Source: Shinella sp. UYSO24
GTDB lineage: Bacteria; Pseudomonadota; Alphaproteobacteria; Rhizobiales; Rhizobiaceae
Reading direction: 5' to 3'
DNA: 64,000 nucleotides
Assembly (NCBI GenBank): GCA_902167985.1
Contig: CABHNZ010000015.1
Location: 99,759 to 163,758 of the forward strand
The translations under genes and the position numbers were made by a program. Each line of letters opens with the position of its first letter. Position 1 is the first letter of the stretch. This document shows, in pieces, positions 46,684 to 56,316 of the stretch. Under the pieces are notes generated by a model, which was not told the DNA's origin, made no database searches, and saw only the letters and a program-made list of their open reading frames with translations.

Positions 46684-47646
46684 TCAGAGCTTGCCGACGC
46701 GTTCCGTCAGAAGCGCGAAGAAGCCATCCGCATCGACCTTGCGCATCACTGTCGCGTTCTTCGCGCGGTCGGTGACACCCCACCAGTCGACCACCGTCAT
46801 GCCGACGGTGAGCGGAGAATCCACCTCGATCTCGACATTGCAGTGACGGCCGGTGAAGAGTTCCGGCTTCAGGAGGTAGGCGATGACCGAGGGGTCATGC
46901 AGAGGGCCGCCGTCAGAACCGTATTTCTCGATGTCGAAACGCTCGAAAAAGGCCAGCCATTCGACCAGAACATCGCCCGGGCGGGTGCCAAGCGCTGCGA
47001 TCTTCTCGACGCGCGATTTCGTCGTCAGAAGCTGGTGGGTAACGTCGAGCGGCATCATGACGATCGGAATGCCGGCGGCAAAGACCTGCTTGGCCGCATG
47101 CGGATCGACATAGATGTTGAACTCGGCTGCCGGCGTGATGTTGCCGCCTTCGAAGAAGCCGCCGCCCATCATCACCAGTTCCTTCACCCGCGGCGCGATG
47201 CGCGGCTCTTTTTCAAGCGCGGTCGCGATATTGGTGAGCGGGCCGAGCGTGCAGAGCGTCACGGTTCCCTCAGGTTCCGTCATCAGCGTCTCGATGATGA
47301 AATCGACCGCATGCTGTTCGCGGGCCTTCATTGTCGGCTCAGGCAATACGGCACCGTCGAGGCCGGTCTTGCCGTGGACGTGTTCAGCCGTCACCTGCGG
47401 GCGGAAGAGCGGCTTCAGCGCACCTTCATAGACCGGTGCGTCCGGCTTGCCGCAGAGCTCGCAGACGATGCGCAGGTTGCGGCTCGTATAGGAGAGCGGC
47501 ACGTTGCCGGCGACCGCGCAGAGACCGAGAACCTCAAGCTCATCCGGACTGCCGAAGGCCATCATGATCGCGGCGGCATCATCCTGTCCCGGATCGGTGT
47601 CGATGATGATCTTTCGTTTGACCGGGGCCGTCGTCGTCGCTGCCAT
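46684..47646 (-). CDS. Nucleoside hydrolase (IunH family)
   Basis: Splits ribonucleosides into base and ribose. The calcium-binding N-terminal motif KIIIDTDPGQDDAAAIMMA is intact. Later active-site segments include TLGPLTNIATALEKEP, FNIYVDPHAA and GPLHDPSVIAYLL, the last with the catalytic-site His-Asp. Length 320 residues, frame intact. ATG 47646 has a GGGAG ribosome site. Ribose released here could be a substrate for RbsK elsewhere in the window (inference). Confidence 0.93.
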   Translation of the reverse strand: MAATTTAPVKRKIIIDTDPGQDDAAAIMMAFGSPDELEVLGLCAVAGNVPLSYTSRNLRIVCELCGKPDAPVYEGALKPLFRPQVTAEHVHGKTGLDGAVLPEPTMKAREQHAVDFIIETLMTEPEGTVTLCTLGPLTNIATALEKEPRIAPRVKELVMMGGGFFEGGNITPAAEFNIYVDPHAAKQVFAAGIPIVMMPLDVTHQLLTTKSRVEKIAALGTRPGDVLVEWLAFFERFDIEKYGSDGGPLHDPSVIAYLLKPELFTGRHCNVEIEVDSPLTVGMTVVDWWGVTDRAKNATVMRKVDADGFFALLTERVGKL

Positions 47647-47795
47647 GCAAATACTCCCATGTGTGGTTGCGCAGTTTTGTCGAGCGGGCGAGGCAGGATG
47701 TCAAGGTGGAAGCGCGACGCGCCCTCCGCGGCCATCGCCCCGCCCCCTCCCCCGCTCATGCCGAGACGAAGCGGTCCGGCGGACAGGCAGGCGCG

Positions 47796-47824
47796 CTTGC
47801 GCTTGTACTTTCCTCTCCCCATAT
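47796..47824 (+). promoter_or_regulatory. RpoH (sigma-32) type promoter for hsp20
   Basis: CTTGCG (-35) and CCCCATAT (-10) are 15 bases apart. Both match heat-shock promoter elements well, especially the -10. It lies about 60 bases upstream of the hsp20 start, and the RNA thermometer follows. Confidence 0.7.
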
Positions 47825-47829
47825 AGTGG

Positions 47830-47886
47830 TGAAACGGCGAGCCGAACTCGGGCGCCGATCAGGTCGCTTGATGCAAGGACTGTCCG
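47830..47886 (+). ncRNA. ROSE-type RNA thermometer in the hsp20 5' leader
   Basis: The ribosome site AGGA (47876-47879) is masked by UCGCU (47864-47868). The intervening UGAUGCA closes as UG/CA with an AUG loop. UCGCU against AGGA, with its G-G mismatch, is the diagnostic core of ROSE elements, which melt on heating. Smaller GC hairpins (such as CGGC-GA-GCCG) lie upstream, as in known ROSE leaders. Confidence 0.75.
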
Positions 47887-48315
47887 ATGAGCCGCATGAC
47901 ACCGTTCGCAAGCCCGCTTCTCCTGGGCTTCGATTCCATGGAGAAGACGCTGGAGCGGCTCGCCAAGGGAAATGACGGCTACCCACCCTATAATATCGAA
48001 CGGATCCGAAGCGGCAGCGAAAGCGAGCCGGAGCGACTGAGGATCACGCTTGCCGTCGCCGGCTTTTCCGAAGGCGAGCTGGATGTGACGACCGAGGAAA
48101 ACCAGCTGGTCATCCGTGGCCGGCAGGTGGAGCAGACGGATCGGGACTACCTCTATCGCGGCATTGCGGCACGGCAGTTTCAGCGCGTGTTCGTGCTGGC
48201 CGACGGCATGCAGGTAGCGCAGGCCTGGCTGAAGAACGGCCTTCTCTCGGTCGACCTGACGCGGCCGGAACCGGTGCGCGTAGTGCGAAAAATTAATATT
48301 TCCGTTTCACAGTAG
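47887..48315 (+). CDS. Small heat-shock protein, Hsp20/IbpA family
   Basis: ATP-independent holdase chaperone. The start is MSRMTPFASPLLLGFDSMEK, close to rhizobial IbpA-like sHsps. The alpha-crystallin domain occupies about residues 38-135. It includes ITLAVAGFSEGELDVTTEEN, the loop LYRGIAARQFQRVFVLADG and the conserved A-x-x-x-N-G-L-L motif as AWLKNGLLSVDL. No C-terminal I-x-I motif is clear (KINISVSQ may serve). Heat control is shown by the promoter and thermometer upstream. The next gene is DUF1150, its usual partner in this order of bacteria. Confidence 0.93.
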   Translation: MSRMTPFASPLLLGFDSMEKTLERLAKGNDGYPPYNIERIRSGSESEPERLRITLAVAGFSEGELDVTTEENQLVIRGRQVEQTDRDYLYRGIAARQFQRVFVLADGMQVAQAWLKNGLLSVDLTRPEPVRVVRKINISVSQ

Positions 48316-48361
48316 ATCACTCGGCGCCAATGCCGGAATGATCAGACTGCTGGAGGCTGTC

Positions 48362-48619
48362 ATGCTCCTGAAACACGCGAATAACCACCTGTCCCAATCC
48401 GAACTTGCCCATCTCGGCAACGGCGAAGTCGGTTACATTCGCAAGATGCGGTCGGAAGACGTGTCCCGCTGCTTCCCCGAAGCACCCGATGTCGATCCCG
48501 CGCTGGACCTCTGGGCGCTGTTTGCCGCCGACGGCACGCCGATCCTGCTCTCCGACAACCGTTCGAGCACCTTCTTCAAGGCCCAGGAGGACGAGCTGAA
48601 GACCGTCAGCCTGCACTAA
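48362..48619 (+). CDS. DUF1150 family protein
   Basis: An 85-residue protein of unknown role that commonly follows an hsp20 gene in Rhizobiales. It starts MLLKHANNHLSQSELAHLGN and has GEVGYIRKMRSEDV. The rest is acidic and ends AQEDELKTVSLH. ATG 48362 is chosen because GGAGG lies upstream; the frame could also start at 48338 but without ribosome site. Its position makes co-expression with hsp20 likely. Confidence 0.8.
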   Translation: MLLKHANNHLSQSELAHLGNGEVGYIRKMRSEDVSRCFPEAPDVDPALDLWALFAADGTPILLSDNRSSTFFKAQEDELKTVSLH

Positions 48620-48655
48620 CGGTTTGGTGCCGGCCAACGCCTGCAACCTTTTCCT

Positions 48656-48744
48656 GTCGTCATGCTCTGGCTCGACCAGAGCATCTGCGCACACCCGATA
48701 CCATCGACGTGGTCAGATCCTCGGGACAAGCCCGAGGAAGACGG
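48656..48744. repeat. RIME-like element, copy B
   Basis: Two palindromes in a row: ATGCTCTGG..CCAGAGCAT, then AGATCCTCGGG..CCCGAGGA. The ends GTCGTCAT and GAAGACGG match copy C. It resembles the Rhizobium intergenic mosaic element RIME1 in having two large palindromes over about 90-100 bases. Confidence 0.8.
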
Positions 48745-48831
48745 TATTTAATGGCGGAGTGTGTCTTCGTATTGGACCGTCAGCCCACACTGATGGTTCA
48801 GGCCGCTGACAGAGGCCCGAAACCTCTTCCC

Positions 48832-48920
48832 GTCGTCATGCTCTGGCTTGACCAGAGCATCTCTGCACATCCCATATCATTGGCGTGGTCAGATCCTCGG
48901 GACAAGCCAGAGGAAGACGG
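48832..48920. repeat. RIME-like element, copy C
   Basis: A near copy of element B, in the same orientation, 176 bases further on. It differs at a few positions, some in the spacer and one in the right arm (CCAGAGGA instead of CCCGAGGA, which weakens the second stem). Confidence 0.8.
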
Positions 48921-48990
48921 CATTTCAGGGCGGAGCGGGTGCCGTCAGGCTGGGCTGGCAGGCTGGACAGTCAGGGCGGGTGCGCGCCAC

Positions 48991-49689
48991 CTACACCCGT
49001 TCGAACGTCAGATAGGCCGAGGAACGTCCTTCGCGGCGTGCCTTGTTTTCGTAGCGCGTGCCCGGCCAGCCGGCATAGGGCGTCAGCCAGTCGGATGCTT
49101 CCTCAGCCGTCCAGCGGAAACCGCCATGGTCGCGGCAGTGCTGCAGCGTCCAGTTGACATAGGTGTCGATGTCGGAGGCGAAGAGGAAGAGGCCCTTCGG
49201 CTTCAAGACGCGGTGGAACCGCTCCAGATTGACCTGCGAGACAAAGCGGCGCTTCCAGTGCTTGCGCTTCGGCCACGGGTCCGCATAGAGCAGGTCGATC
49301 CGGTCGATCGAGCCTTCCGGCAGCCAGTCGAGAACCTGGGTCGCATCATCATCATAGACGCGGATATTGGTCAGGCCGAGTTCATCGACGCGACCGATCA
49401 GCTTCGCCATGGAATTGACGAAGGGCTCGACGCCGATGAAGCCGAGATCCGGGCGCTCCTGCGCCCTGTGGATCAGATGCTCGCCACCGCCGAAGCCGAT
49501 TTCCAGCCGGATCTCCGAAAAACGCTCAGGGTAAAGCTCCGCCAGATCGGCGGGCGCCGGATTGGCAAGATCGAGCTTCAATCGCGGCAGAAGCTTTTCA
49601 AGGCCATCGGCCTGGCGCTCGCGCAGCGGCTTGCCCTTGCGCCTGCCGAAGAAGGCTTCCGTCGAGCGGCTCGGGTGCTCATCTGTCAT
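48991..49689 (-). CDS. trmB: TrmB, tRNA (guanine-N7-)-methyltransferase
   Basis: Methylates G46 of tRNA using S-adenosylmethionine. The SAM-binding motif is RLEIGFGGGEHLIHRA, and the catalytic segment is LLYADPWPKRKHWKRRFV. The product begins MTDEHPSRSTEAFFGRRKG (ATG 49689); an upstream in-frame ATG at 49704 adds MKETR, less likely. Length is 232 residues, frame intact. It follows metK, which makes its cofactor, behind a terminator, so co-transcription is uncertain. Confidence 0.95.
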   Translation of the reverse strand: MTDEHPSRSTEAFFGRRKGKPLRERQADGLEKLLPRLKLDLANPAPADLAELYPERFSEIRLEIGFGGGEHLIHRAQERPDLGFIGVEPFVNSMAKLIGRVDELGLTNIRVYDDDATQVLDWLPEGSIDRIDLLYADPWPKRKHWKRRFVSQVNLERFHRVLKPKGLFLFASDIDTYVNWTLQHCRDHGGFRWTAEEASDWLTPYAGWPGTRYENKARREGRSSAYLTFERV

Positions 49690-49707
49690 TCTTGTCTCTT
49701 TCACGAT

Positions 49708-49742
49708 AAAAGCGGACGCCTCCGCCTGGAGGCATCCGCTTT
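49708..49742 (-). terminator. Rho-independent terminator after metK
   Basis: A long stem (AAAGCGGATGCCTCC with GGAGGCGTCCGCTTT on the minus strand, one mismatch) is followed by TTTTA. It should end most metK transcripts before trmB. Confidence 0.85.
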
Positions 49743-49789
49743 ACAGTTTTCAGGCCTGATCCGTAAAGATCAAAGCGCAGGCGATGTGA

Positions 49790-51049
<1,260 letters not shown>

Positions 51050-51121
51050 TACGGGATTCCCCTCAAAGAAATGACCGCCACTGTGTAGTCAGTCCGGCCT
51101 TCAAAGACAAGCGTAGAACGA

Positions 51122-51139
51122 CATAAATATATCTTTATG
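51122..51139. promoter_or_regulatory. 18-bp palindrome upstream of metK
   Basis: CATAAATATATCTTTATG is an inverted repeat with one mismatch pair, 73 bases before the metK start. The form resembles CATAAAGATATCTTTATG-type operators, which I associate with SAH/SAM-responsive ArsR-family repressors of the methionine cycle. The regulator is an inference. Confidence 0.55.
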
Positions 51140-51177
51140 CGTAAATTCGCCAAGTCCTGCGGCATGGACGGCACAAC

Positions 51178-51202
51178 AAAAAAGCGGCCCTTGCGGGCCG
51201 CT
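51178..51202 (-). terminator. Rho-independent terminator after the praR-like gene
   Basis: An 8-bp stem AGCGGCCC/GGGCCGCT with a 4-base loop is followed on the minus strand by TTTTTTGTTG. It separates this gene from metK. Confidence 0.92.
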
Positions 51203-51236
51203 CAACCGGATGCAATTTCAAAGAGGTCGATCGCGC

Positions 51237-51653
51237 TTATTCGAACTCGGCTTCGGCGGCGAGCGCCTTGACCAGATCGACGAGGCGGCGGCGGACCTTC
51301 GGGTCGGCGATCTTGACGAAGGCACGGTTGAGTTGCAGGCCTTCCGAAGACGACAGGAAGTCGACGACGTAGTTGGAGCTCGACGCTTCAGCCATGCCGG
51401 TCGCGTTCGACTGCTCGCCCGGTGCATCTTCGAAGAAGAAGGAAACCGGCACGTTCAGGATGCTCGAAATGTTCTGAAGACGGCTCGCACCGACGCGGTT
51501 CGTGCCCTTTTCGTATTTCTGGATCTGCTGGAAAGTAATGCCGAGGCTCTCGCCCAGCTTTTCCTGGCTCATGCCAAGCATCGTCCGACGCAGACGGATG
51601 CGGCTACCGACGTGAATATCAATCGGGTTCGGCTTCTTCTTGTTTTCGATCAT
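51237..51653 (-). CDS. praR: XRE-family regulator, PraR-like
   Basis: A 138-residue DNA-binding protein. The helix-turn-helix lies at about residues 18-70: SRIRLRRTMLGMSQEKLGES, then FQQIQKYEKGTNRVGASRLQ. The C-terminal half is acidic, then basic (DPKVRRRLVDLVKALAAE). The sequence strongly resembles PraR of rhizobia, known to affect quorum sensing, biofilm and rhizosphere traits. Its place between lnt and metK is conserved. ATG 51653 (MIENKKKPNPIDIHVG) is preferred over the upstream in-frame start. Confidence 0.82.
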   Translation of the reverse strand: MIENKKKPNPIDIHVGSRIRLRRTMLGMSQEKLGESLGITFQQIQKYEKGTNRVGASRLQNISSILNVPVSFFFEDAPGEQSNATGMAEASSSNYVVDFLSSSEGLQLNRAFVKIADPKVRRRLVDLVKALAAEAEFE

Positions 51654-51802
51654 GGGGCAATTCCTGACGACGTTATTGTTTAATCCTAAAACCCGGTCCG
51701 CGTGTGGGATACACATTCAAAGAAAGGGCACGCGGTCCTGGATCTGAAGTATGTGGCCGGACGAAAGGCTTGCCCGCACTATGCATTTTCAGGGGTTTTG
51801 GG

Positions 51803-53401
51803 TCAATTCGTCCGAAAATTAAAACCTGCACGCGTACCCGCTGCAATCACTAACATAGATACCAATATCAACCAGAAGTAAAATTCGCGAGATTTCTCGC
51901 TCCAGTGAGCGACGGATGCACCGCCGATAGTTGCATCAATCACACCTTTTTGATTGTAGTCGAGACCGCGTACAATCCGCCCGAAGGGGTCGACCACTGC
52001 CGAAATCCCCGTATTGGCGTCGCGAATCAGCGGAATGCCGTTTTCGACAGCGCGGATGCGGGCCTGCAGAAAATGCTGGTAGGGACCGGGCGTATTGCCG
52101 AACCAGCCGTCATTGGTGACGTTGAGAAGCGCCGTCGATCCTTCCACCTGAGGACCGATCTCGTCAGGGAAGATCGCCTCGTAGCAGATCAGCGGATAGA
52201 AGCTCAGGCCGTTCGGCAGTTTCAGGAGCGTATGACTGGACGCGGCGGTAAAGCCGCCCGGCATGGCGATGGCATCGGTGACGCCGAGCGACTTCAATAT
52301 GTCCTCATAGGGCACGTATTCGCCATAGGGCACGAGATGCACCTTGTCGGCGGCGCCGATGATCTGGCCGTGGTGATCGACGACATAGATCGAGTTGTAA
52401 TAGCGCGGGGCCAGACCTGGACCGGCATCCTCGGCGCGCACGGCGCCGGTCATCAGGACCTGACCGGGTTTCAAGACTTCCGAGATGCGCGACAGCGCAT
52501 CGGGATTGTCGGTCAGGATGAAGGGGATCGAGGTTTCCGGCCAGACGATGATATCGGGCTGTTTCTCGCCATCCTGCGGCGGCAGTGCCGAGAGCGCCAA
52601 GTGCTCCTCGAAGATCGAGGCGCGCTCGCGGTCGTCGAGCTTGCGCGACTGGTCGATCATCGGCTGGACGAGGCGCACGGTTGCAGCCCCCGGCTTGGCG
52701 GCGGCAACCGCGGCGTCGGCGCCCGACAGGCGCCAGGCGCCGAAGCCGATATGGGCGGCAAACAGAAGTGCTGCGAGCGCCAGACCAATGCCCATGCCGC
52801 GTTTCGTGCCGATCAGCGCCGGGGCGGAGAAGATGAAGACGGCAATGACGGTGACGCCCGAGACGCCGATGACGGCGGCCGACTGCATCATCAGCGGGAT
52901 CGGCATGATGCCATAGCCGATGGCATTCCAGGGAAAGCCGGTGAGCAGGAAGGAACGCAGCCATTCGGCAATGCCGAAGCCGAAGGCGAGGGCCGCCAAC
53001 CTGCCGAAACCGTCCGACCAGAGCATGCGGGCAAGCATGGTGGCGAACCCGTAGAAGAGCGCCAGATAGGCCGGCAGCCGAGAACGGCAAAAGGCAGCGC
53101 CCAGGCGAATTCGTCGGCATCGACGAGAAGCGCATTGCCGAGCCACCAGAGCGAGGCGACGAAATAGCCGAAGCCGAAGACCCAGCCGAGGATGAAGGCG
53201 GAGCGCAGGCGCGAAAAGACGCCGCCATCCGGATTGCCGGTCAGGCCGTCGATCAGCCAGACGAGCAGGGTGAAGGACACGAAAAGGCGGCGAAGATGCC
53301 GAAGGGTGGCGTCGCCAGCGCCCCGAAGCGCCGGCCAATAACGCGACCATCAAACGCGGGAAGCCGTAGAGAAGCATGATCCTGCCCGCCAGCCGCGCCA
53401 T
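51803..53401 (-). CDS. lnt: Lnt, apolipoprotein N-acyltransferase (three frameshifts)
   Basis: Adds the third acyl chain to lipoproteins at the inner membrane. The C-terminal nitrilase-like domain has the catalytic triad: Glu in VWPETSIPF, Lys in DKVHLVPYGEYVP, Cys in LICYEAIFPDE. The N-terminal half is a membrane domain of six to seven helices. Missing single bases near 53328, 53283 and 53083 break it; repair gives 533 residues, the usual size. ATG 53401 (MARLAGRIMLLYG) is the likely start. It lies downstream of the CorC gene, its usual partner. Confidence 0.94.
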   Translation of the reverse strand: MARLAGRIMLLYGFPRLMVALLAGASGRWRRHPSASSPPFRVLHPARLADRRPDRQSGWRRLFAPALRLHPRLGLRLRLFRRLALVARQCASRRCRRIRLGAAFCRSRLPAYLALFYGFATMLARMLWSDGFGRLAALAFGFGIAEWLRSFLLTGFPWNAIGYGIMPIPLMMQSAAVIGVSGVTVIAVFIFSAPALIGTKRGMGIGLALAALLFAAHIGFGAWRLSGADAAVAAAKPGAATVRLVQPMIDQSRKLDDRERASIFEEHLALSALPPQDGEKQPDIIVWPETSIPFILTDNPDALSRISEVLKPGQVLMTGAVRAEDAGPGLAPRYYNSIYVVDHHGQIIGAADKVHLVPYGEYVPYEDILKSLGVTDAIAMPGGFTAASSHTLLKLPNGLSFYPLICYEAIFPDEIGPQVEGSTALLNVTNDGWFGNTPGPYQHFLQARIRAVENGIPLIRDANTGISAVVDPFGRIVRGLDYNQKGVIDATIGGASVAHWSEKSREFYFWLILVSMLVIAAGTRAGFNFRTN

Positions 53402-53482
53402 ATGGTCTTCCTTTATCCCCGAATCAGCGTCCGCAGTCTTTCACGAAAACTCACGGATTGTCCCGATACCAGGGGAGGAAAA

Positions 53483-54694
53483 TCAGCTGCTGGGTCGCTC
53501 TGCCTCAGGCTTGACGTCGGCCTTCACCGGAGCCGGCAGGAGGCCGACCGGTGCGGAGTGATCGGCAAGCAGGATCTCGCCCTCACCCTTGATGCGGCGA
53601 CGGGCCAGAGCACGCTTCCTCATGATGCGGACGCGCTTGATGCGGCGCGGATCGGCATCGAGGATCTGGAACTCGAAACCGGGTATGGCCTGCACCAGCT
53701 CGCCACGCACCGGAATGCGGCCGAGTGCCGAGAAGATCAGGCCGCCGAGCGTATCGACATCCTCGATCCGGTCGCGGATATCGAAATCCGGGCCGATCGC
53801 TTCGGCGATATCTTCCAGCTCGACGCGGGCGTCGGCGAGGAAGACGTCTTCGCTGGTCTGCGAGAACATCACTTCTTCATTGTCATGCTCGTCCTCGACA
53901 TCGCCGATGACCATTTCGACAATGTCCTCATGGCTGACGAGACCGTCGGTGCCACCGTATTCGTCGATGACGAGTGCCATCTGGGTGCGGGCGGCCTGCA
54001 TGCTCTGCAAGAGGTCGGAGGCCAGCATCGAAGGCGGCACGAAGAGGATTTTTCGGATCAGCCCGGCTTCGGCCACCGTCTCGCTCAGGTTGACGCGGCC
54101 GAGATCGAAGGCGGCCTTTGGCGTGCGCACCGTCTTCTCTGGCTTGTCGCCGGTTGCCGTGTCGGCGGATGCGGCGGCAGCCTTCGCGGCGGCGGTGCCA
54201 TTGGCACGCGTGCCGGTGCGGCGCTTGTTGCGGGCCTGCTTGGCGAGATAGGAGAGGAGGTCGCGGATATGCACGAAGCCGCGGGCGTCATCCAGATTAT
54301 CGCTATAGACCGGCATGCGCGAACGGCCGGTTTCCTCGAAATGGATCATCAGCTCGCCGATGGTCATATCCATGTCGACGGCTTCGATATCGGCGCGCGG
54401 CACCATGATGTCTTCCACCCGCACTTCGCGGAAGCGGAGGATATTGTGCAGCATGGCGCGCTCTTCAGGCGAAAAGGCGTTGCTGACATTGGTGTCGGTC
54501 ATCAGCGCGTCGGCGAAATCCTCGCGGAGCTGTTCGCCCTGCGACGGACGCAGCAATCTGACGGCGCGCGACCAGAAGGAATTATGGGATTTGGGCTGGT
54601 GTTCGGATCGTGCCGAACTACTGCCCTCGTCCGACGAGGGTGAGTCCGAACCGTCCTTGCCCTCGCGGGCGACATTGCTCGAATAATCGTTCAT
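53483..54694 (-). CDS. CBS-domain CorC/HlyC family protein (YbeX-like)
   Basis: A transporter-associated protein of the CorC family, linked to magnesium/cobalt handling and ribosome maintenance. A paired CBS region covers about residues 85-275, with REVRVEDIMVPRADIEAVDM, then the second CBS near LASDLLQSMQAARTQMALVI. The C-terminal CorC_HlyC domain contains DVDTLGGLIFSALGRIPVRG. The 40-residue Ala/Lys insert between the CBS units (KRRTGTRANGTAAAKAAAAS) makes it longer (403 residues) than E. coli YbeX. The reading frame is intact. It lies between ybeY and lnt, the conserved order. Confidence 0.9.
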   Translation of the reverse strand: MNDYSSNVAREGKDGSDSPSSDEGSSSARSEHQPKSHNSFWSRAVRLLRPSQGEQLREDFADALMTDTNVSNAFSPEERAMLHNILRFREVRVEDIMVPRADIEAVDMDMTIGELMIHFEETGRSRMPVYSDNLDDARGFVHIRDLLSYLAKQARNKRRTGTRANGTAAAKAAAASADTATGDKPEKTVRTPKAAFDLGRVNLSETVAEAGLIRKILFVPPSMLASDLLQSMQAARTQMALVIDEYGGTDGLVSHEDIVEMVIGDVEDEHDNEEVMFSQTSEDVFLADARVELEDIAEAIGPDFDIRDRIEDVDTLGGLIFSALGRIPVRGELVQAIPGFEFQILDADPRRIKRVRIMRKRALARRRIKGEGEILLADHSAPVGLLPAPVKADVKPEAERPSS

Positions 54695-54703
54695 TGTTCC
54701 AAA

Positions 54704-55210
54704 CTACACTATCGGGTCCTGCCCCGCATAGGGGTCAGATAGGCCGAGAACGGCCAAAATACGAGTCTCTAGCGCTTCCATTTCTTCCGCCTCGTCCTTT
54801 TCCATGTGGTCGTAACCGAACAGATGGAGGAAACCATGGACGAGAAGATGCGTCAGATGATCGCTGAAACTCTTGTCGAGATCAACCGCCTCGCGCTCGA
54901 CAGTCTCGCGCGCAACGACGATATCGCCCAGCATGGGGCCGGGCATGCCGCCCGGTTCCAGCGGAAAAGCCGGGAAAGACAAGACGTTGGTCGGCTTGTC
55001 CTTGCCCCGCCATTCGGCGTTGATTTCTTTTATCTCGGCATCGTTTGTGAAGACGAGCGAGACTTCGGCCGGCATTTTCGGGAAGGGCTGCTCTTCCTTT
55101 TCGGCCAAAAACTCGGCCGCGGTCTCGAGAACCTTCTGTGCCATCGCGGCAAGGGCCGGCTCATCCGGCCAGCCCTCGTCCTCGACGCTGATCTGTATAT
55201 CTAGTTTCAT
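54704..55210 (-). CDS. ybeY: YbeY, endoribonuclease for 16S rRNA maturation
   Basis: Metal-dependent RNase involved in 16S rRNA 3' processing and ribosome quality control. The signature HLLVHGFLHLFGYDHMEKDE carries the three zinc-binding His residues. The family segment KPTNVLSFPAFPLEP lies before it. The product is 168 residues, a normal size, with intact frame. ATG 55210 is adjacent to phoH (gap of 26 bases), and the gene ends 9 bases before the corC start. It belongs to the phoH-ybeY-corC-lnt operon. Confidence 0.96.
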   Translation of the reverse strand: MKLDIQISVEDEGWPDEPALAAMAQKVLETAAEFLAEKEEQPFPKMPAEVSLVFTNDAEIKEINAEWRGKDKPTNVLSFPAFPLEPGGMPGPMLGDIVVARETVEREAVDLDKSFSDHLTHLLVHGFLHLFGYDHMEKDEAEEMEALETRILAVLGLSDPYAGQDPIV

Positions 55211-55236
55211 CTTTTGAAGTGGGGCCGGACCGCTTC

Positions 55237-56292
55237 TCAGCGGTCGGCTTCCTCGCTTTCCTCGTGGACGGCATATTGCGCGTCATAGGCCCTGACGATG
55301 CGGCCAACCAGCGGATGGCGCACGACGTCCGTATCCTTGAAGCGGACGACCGAGATGCCCTCGACGCCCTTCAGGATCTGCAGGGCCTCGACCAGACCGG
55401 ATTTCACACCACGCGGAAGGTCGACCTGGCTCGGGTCGCCGGTGATGATCATCCGGCCGTTCTCGCCAAGACGCGTCAGGAACATCTTCATCTGCATCGA
55501 CGTGGTGTTCTGCGCCTCGTCGAGGATGATGGCGGCATTTTGCAATGTGCGGCCACGCATGAAGGCAAGCGGCGCGATTTCGATGACGCCGGCGGTGATC
55601 GCCCGTTCGACCTTGTCACCGGGGATCATGTCGTAAAGCGCGTCATAGAGCGGGCGCAGATAGGGATCGACCTTTTCCTTCATGTCGCCGGGCAGGAAGC
55701 CGAGACGCTCGCCTGCCTCGACGGCCGGACGGGTGAGGATGATCTTGTCGACGGCGCCGCGCTCCAGAAGAGCGGCCGCATGGGCACAGGCGAGATAGGT
55801 CTTGCCGGTGCCGGCGGGGCCGACGCCGAAGACCAGTTCGGCCCGTTCCAGCGCCCGCATATAGGCATCCTGCGTCGGCGTGCGCGCCTGGATGGTCTTC
55901 TTGCGGGTGGAGATCTGGGCCATGGAGAGCTTGGCCTTGCGTTCAAGCGTCGGAAGCGTCAGCTGGTCGTCGGCGGCCTGGGCCATGCGGATCGCACCTT
56001 CCACATCGGAAGGCTCGATCGACTGGCCCTTCTGGGCTCGCTCATAGAGACTGTCGAGGGCGCGTCTTGCCTGGTTTGTCGCAACGATATCGCCGGAGAT
56101 GGAAACAGAATTGCCCCGCGCTGTCGCATCGATATGCAAACGCTGCTCCAGAAGTTTTAAGTTCTGGTCGAACTGGCCGAAAAGTTCGCTGGCGTAGCGG
56201 TTGTTCTCGAACGTCAGGACAAAGTGATTGGCGTCGGTCGCTGCGGATCGGGGTTGACGAGCGGATGAAGAAACCAATTCGTGTCCGTTCAA
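55237..56292 (-). CDS. phoH: PhoH-like ATPase (YbeZ)
   Basis: A PhoH-family nucleotide-binding protein that works with YbeY. The Walker A motif is VFGVGPAGTGKTYLACA, and the Walker B region is NAAIILDEAQNTTS. A KH-like N-terminal part precedes them (HIDATARGNSVSISGD). Length 351 residues, intact frame. ATG 56292 begins 24 bases after the miaB stop, which suggests co-transcription with miaB. The family name reflects phosphate control in E. coli; no Pho box was seen here. Confidence 0.94.
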   Translation of the reverse strand: MNGHELVSSSARQPRSAATDANHFVLTFENNRYASELFGQFDQNLKLLEQRLHIDATARGNSVSISGDIVATNQARRALDSLYERAQKGQSIEPSDVEGAIRMAQAADDQLTLPTLERKAKLSMAQISTRKKTIQARTPTQDAYMRALERAELVFGVGPAGTGKTYLACAHAAALLERGAVDKIILTRPAVEAGERLGFLPGDMKEKVDPYLRPLYDALYDMIPGDKVERAITAGVIEIAPLAFMRGRTLQNAAIILDEAQNTTSMQMKMFLTRLGENGRMIITGDPSQVDLPRGVKSGLVEALQILKGVEGISVVRFKDTDVVRHPLVGRIVRAYDAQYAVHEESEEADR

Positions 56293-56316
56293 GTAAACAA
56301 GCTCCTCACTTGCTGG

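Larger units (their letters stand above)
48620..48990. other. Gap with two RIME-like elements
   Basis: The 371 bases between the DUF1150 gene and trmB carry no supported gene. Apparent open frames read through the repeats. Copies B and C of the RIME-like element lie here in the same orientation. Confidence 0.65.

Noticed and set aside
51050..51236. A SAM riboswitch upstream of metK
   Set aside because: I saw no SAM-I or SAM-II like pairing; the stretch holds only the palindrome and the upstream gene's terminator.
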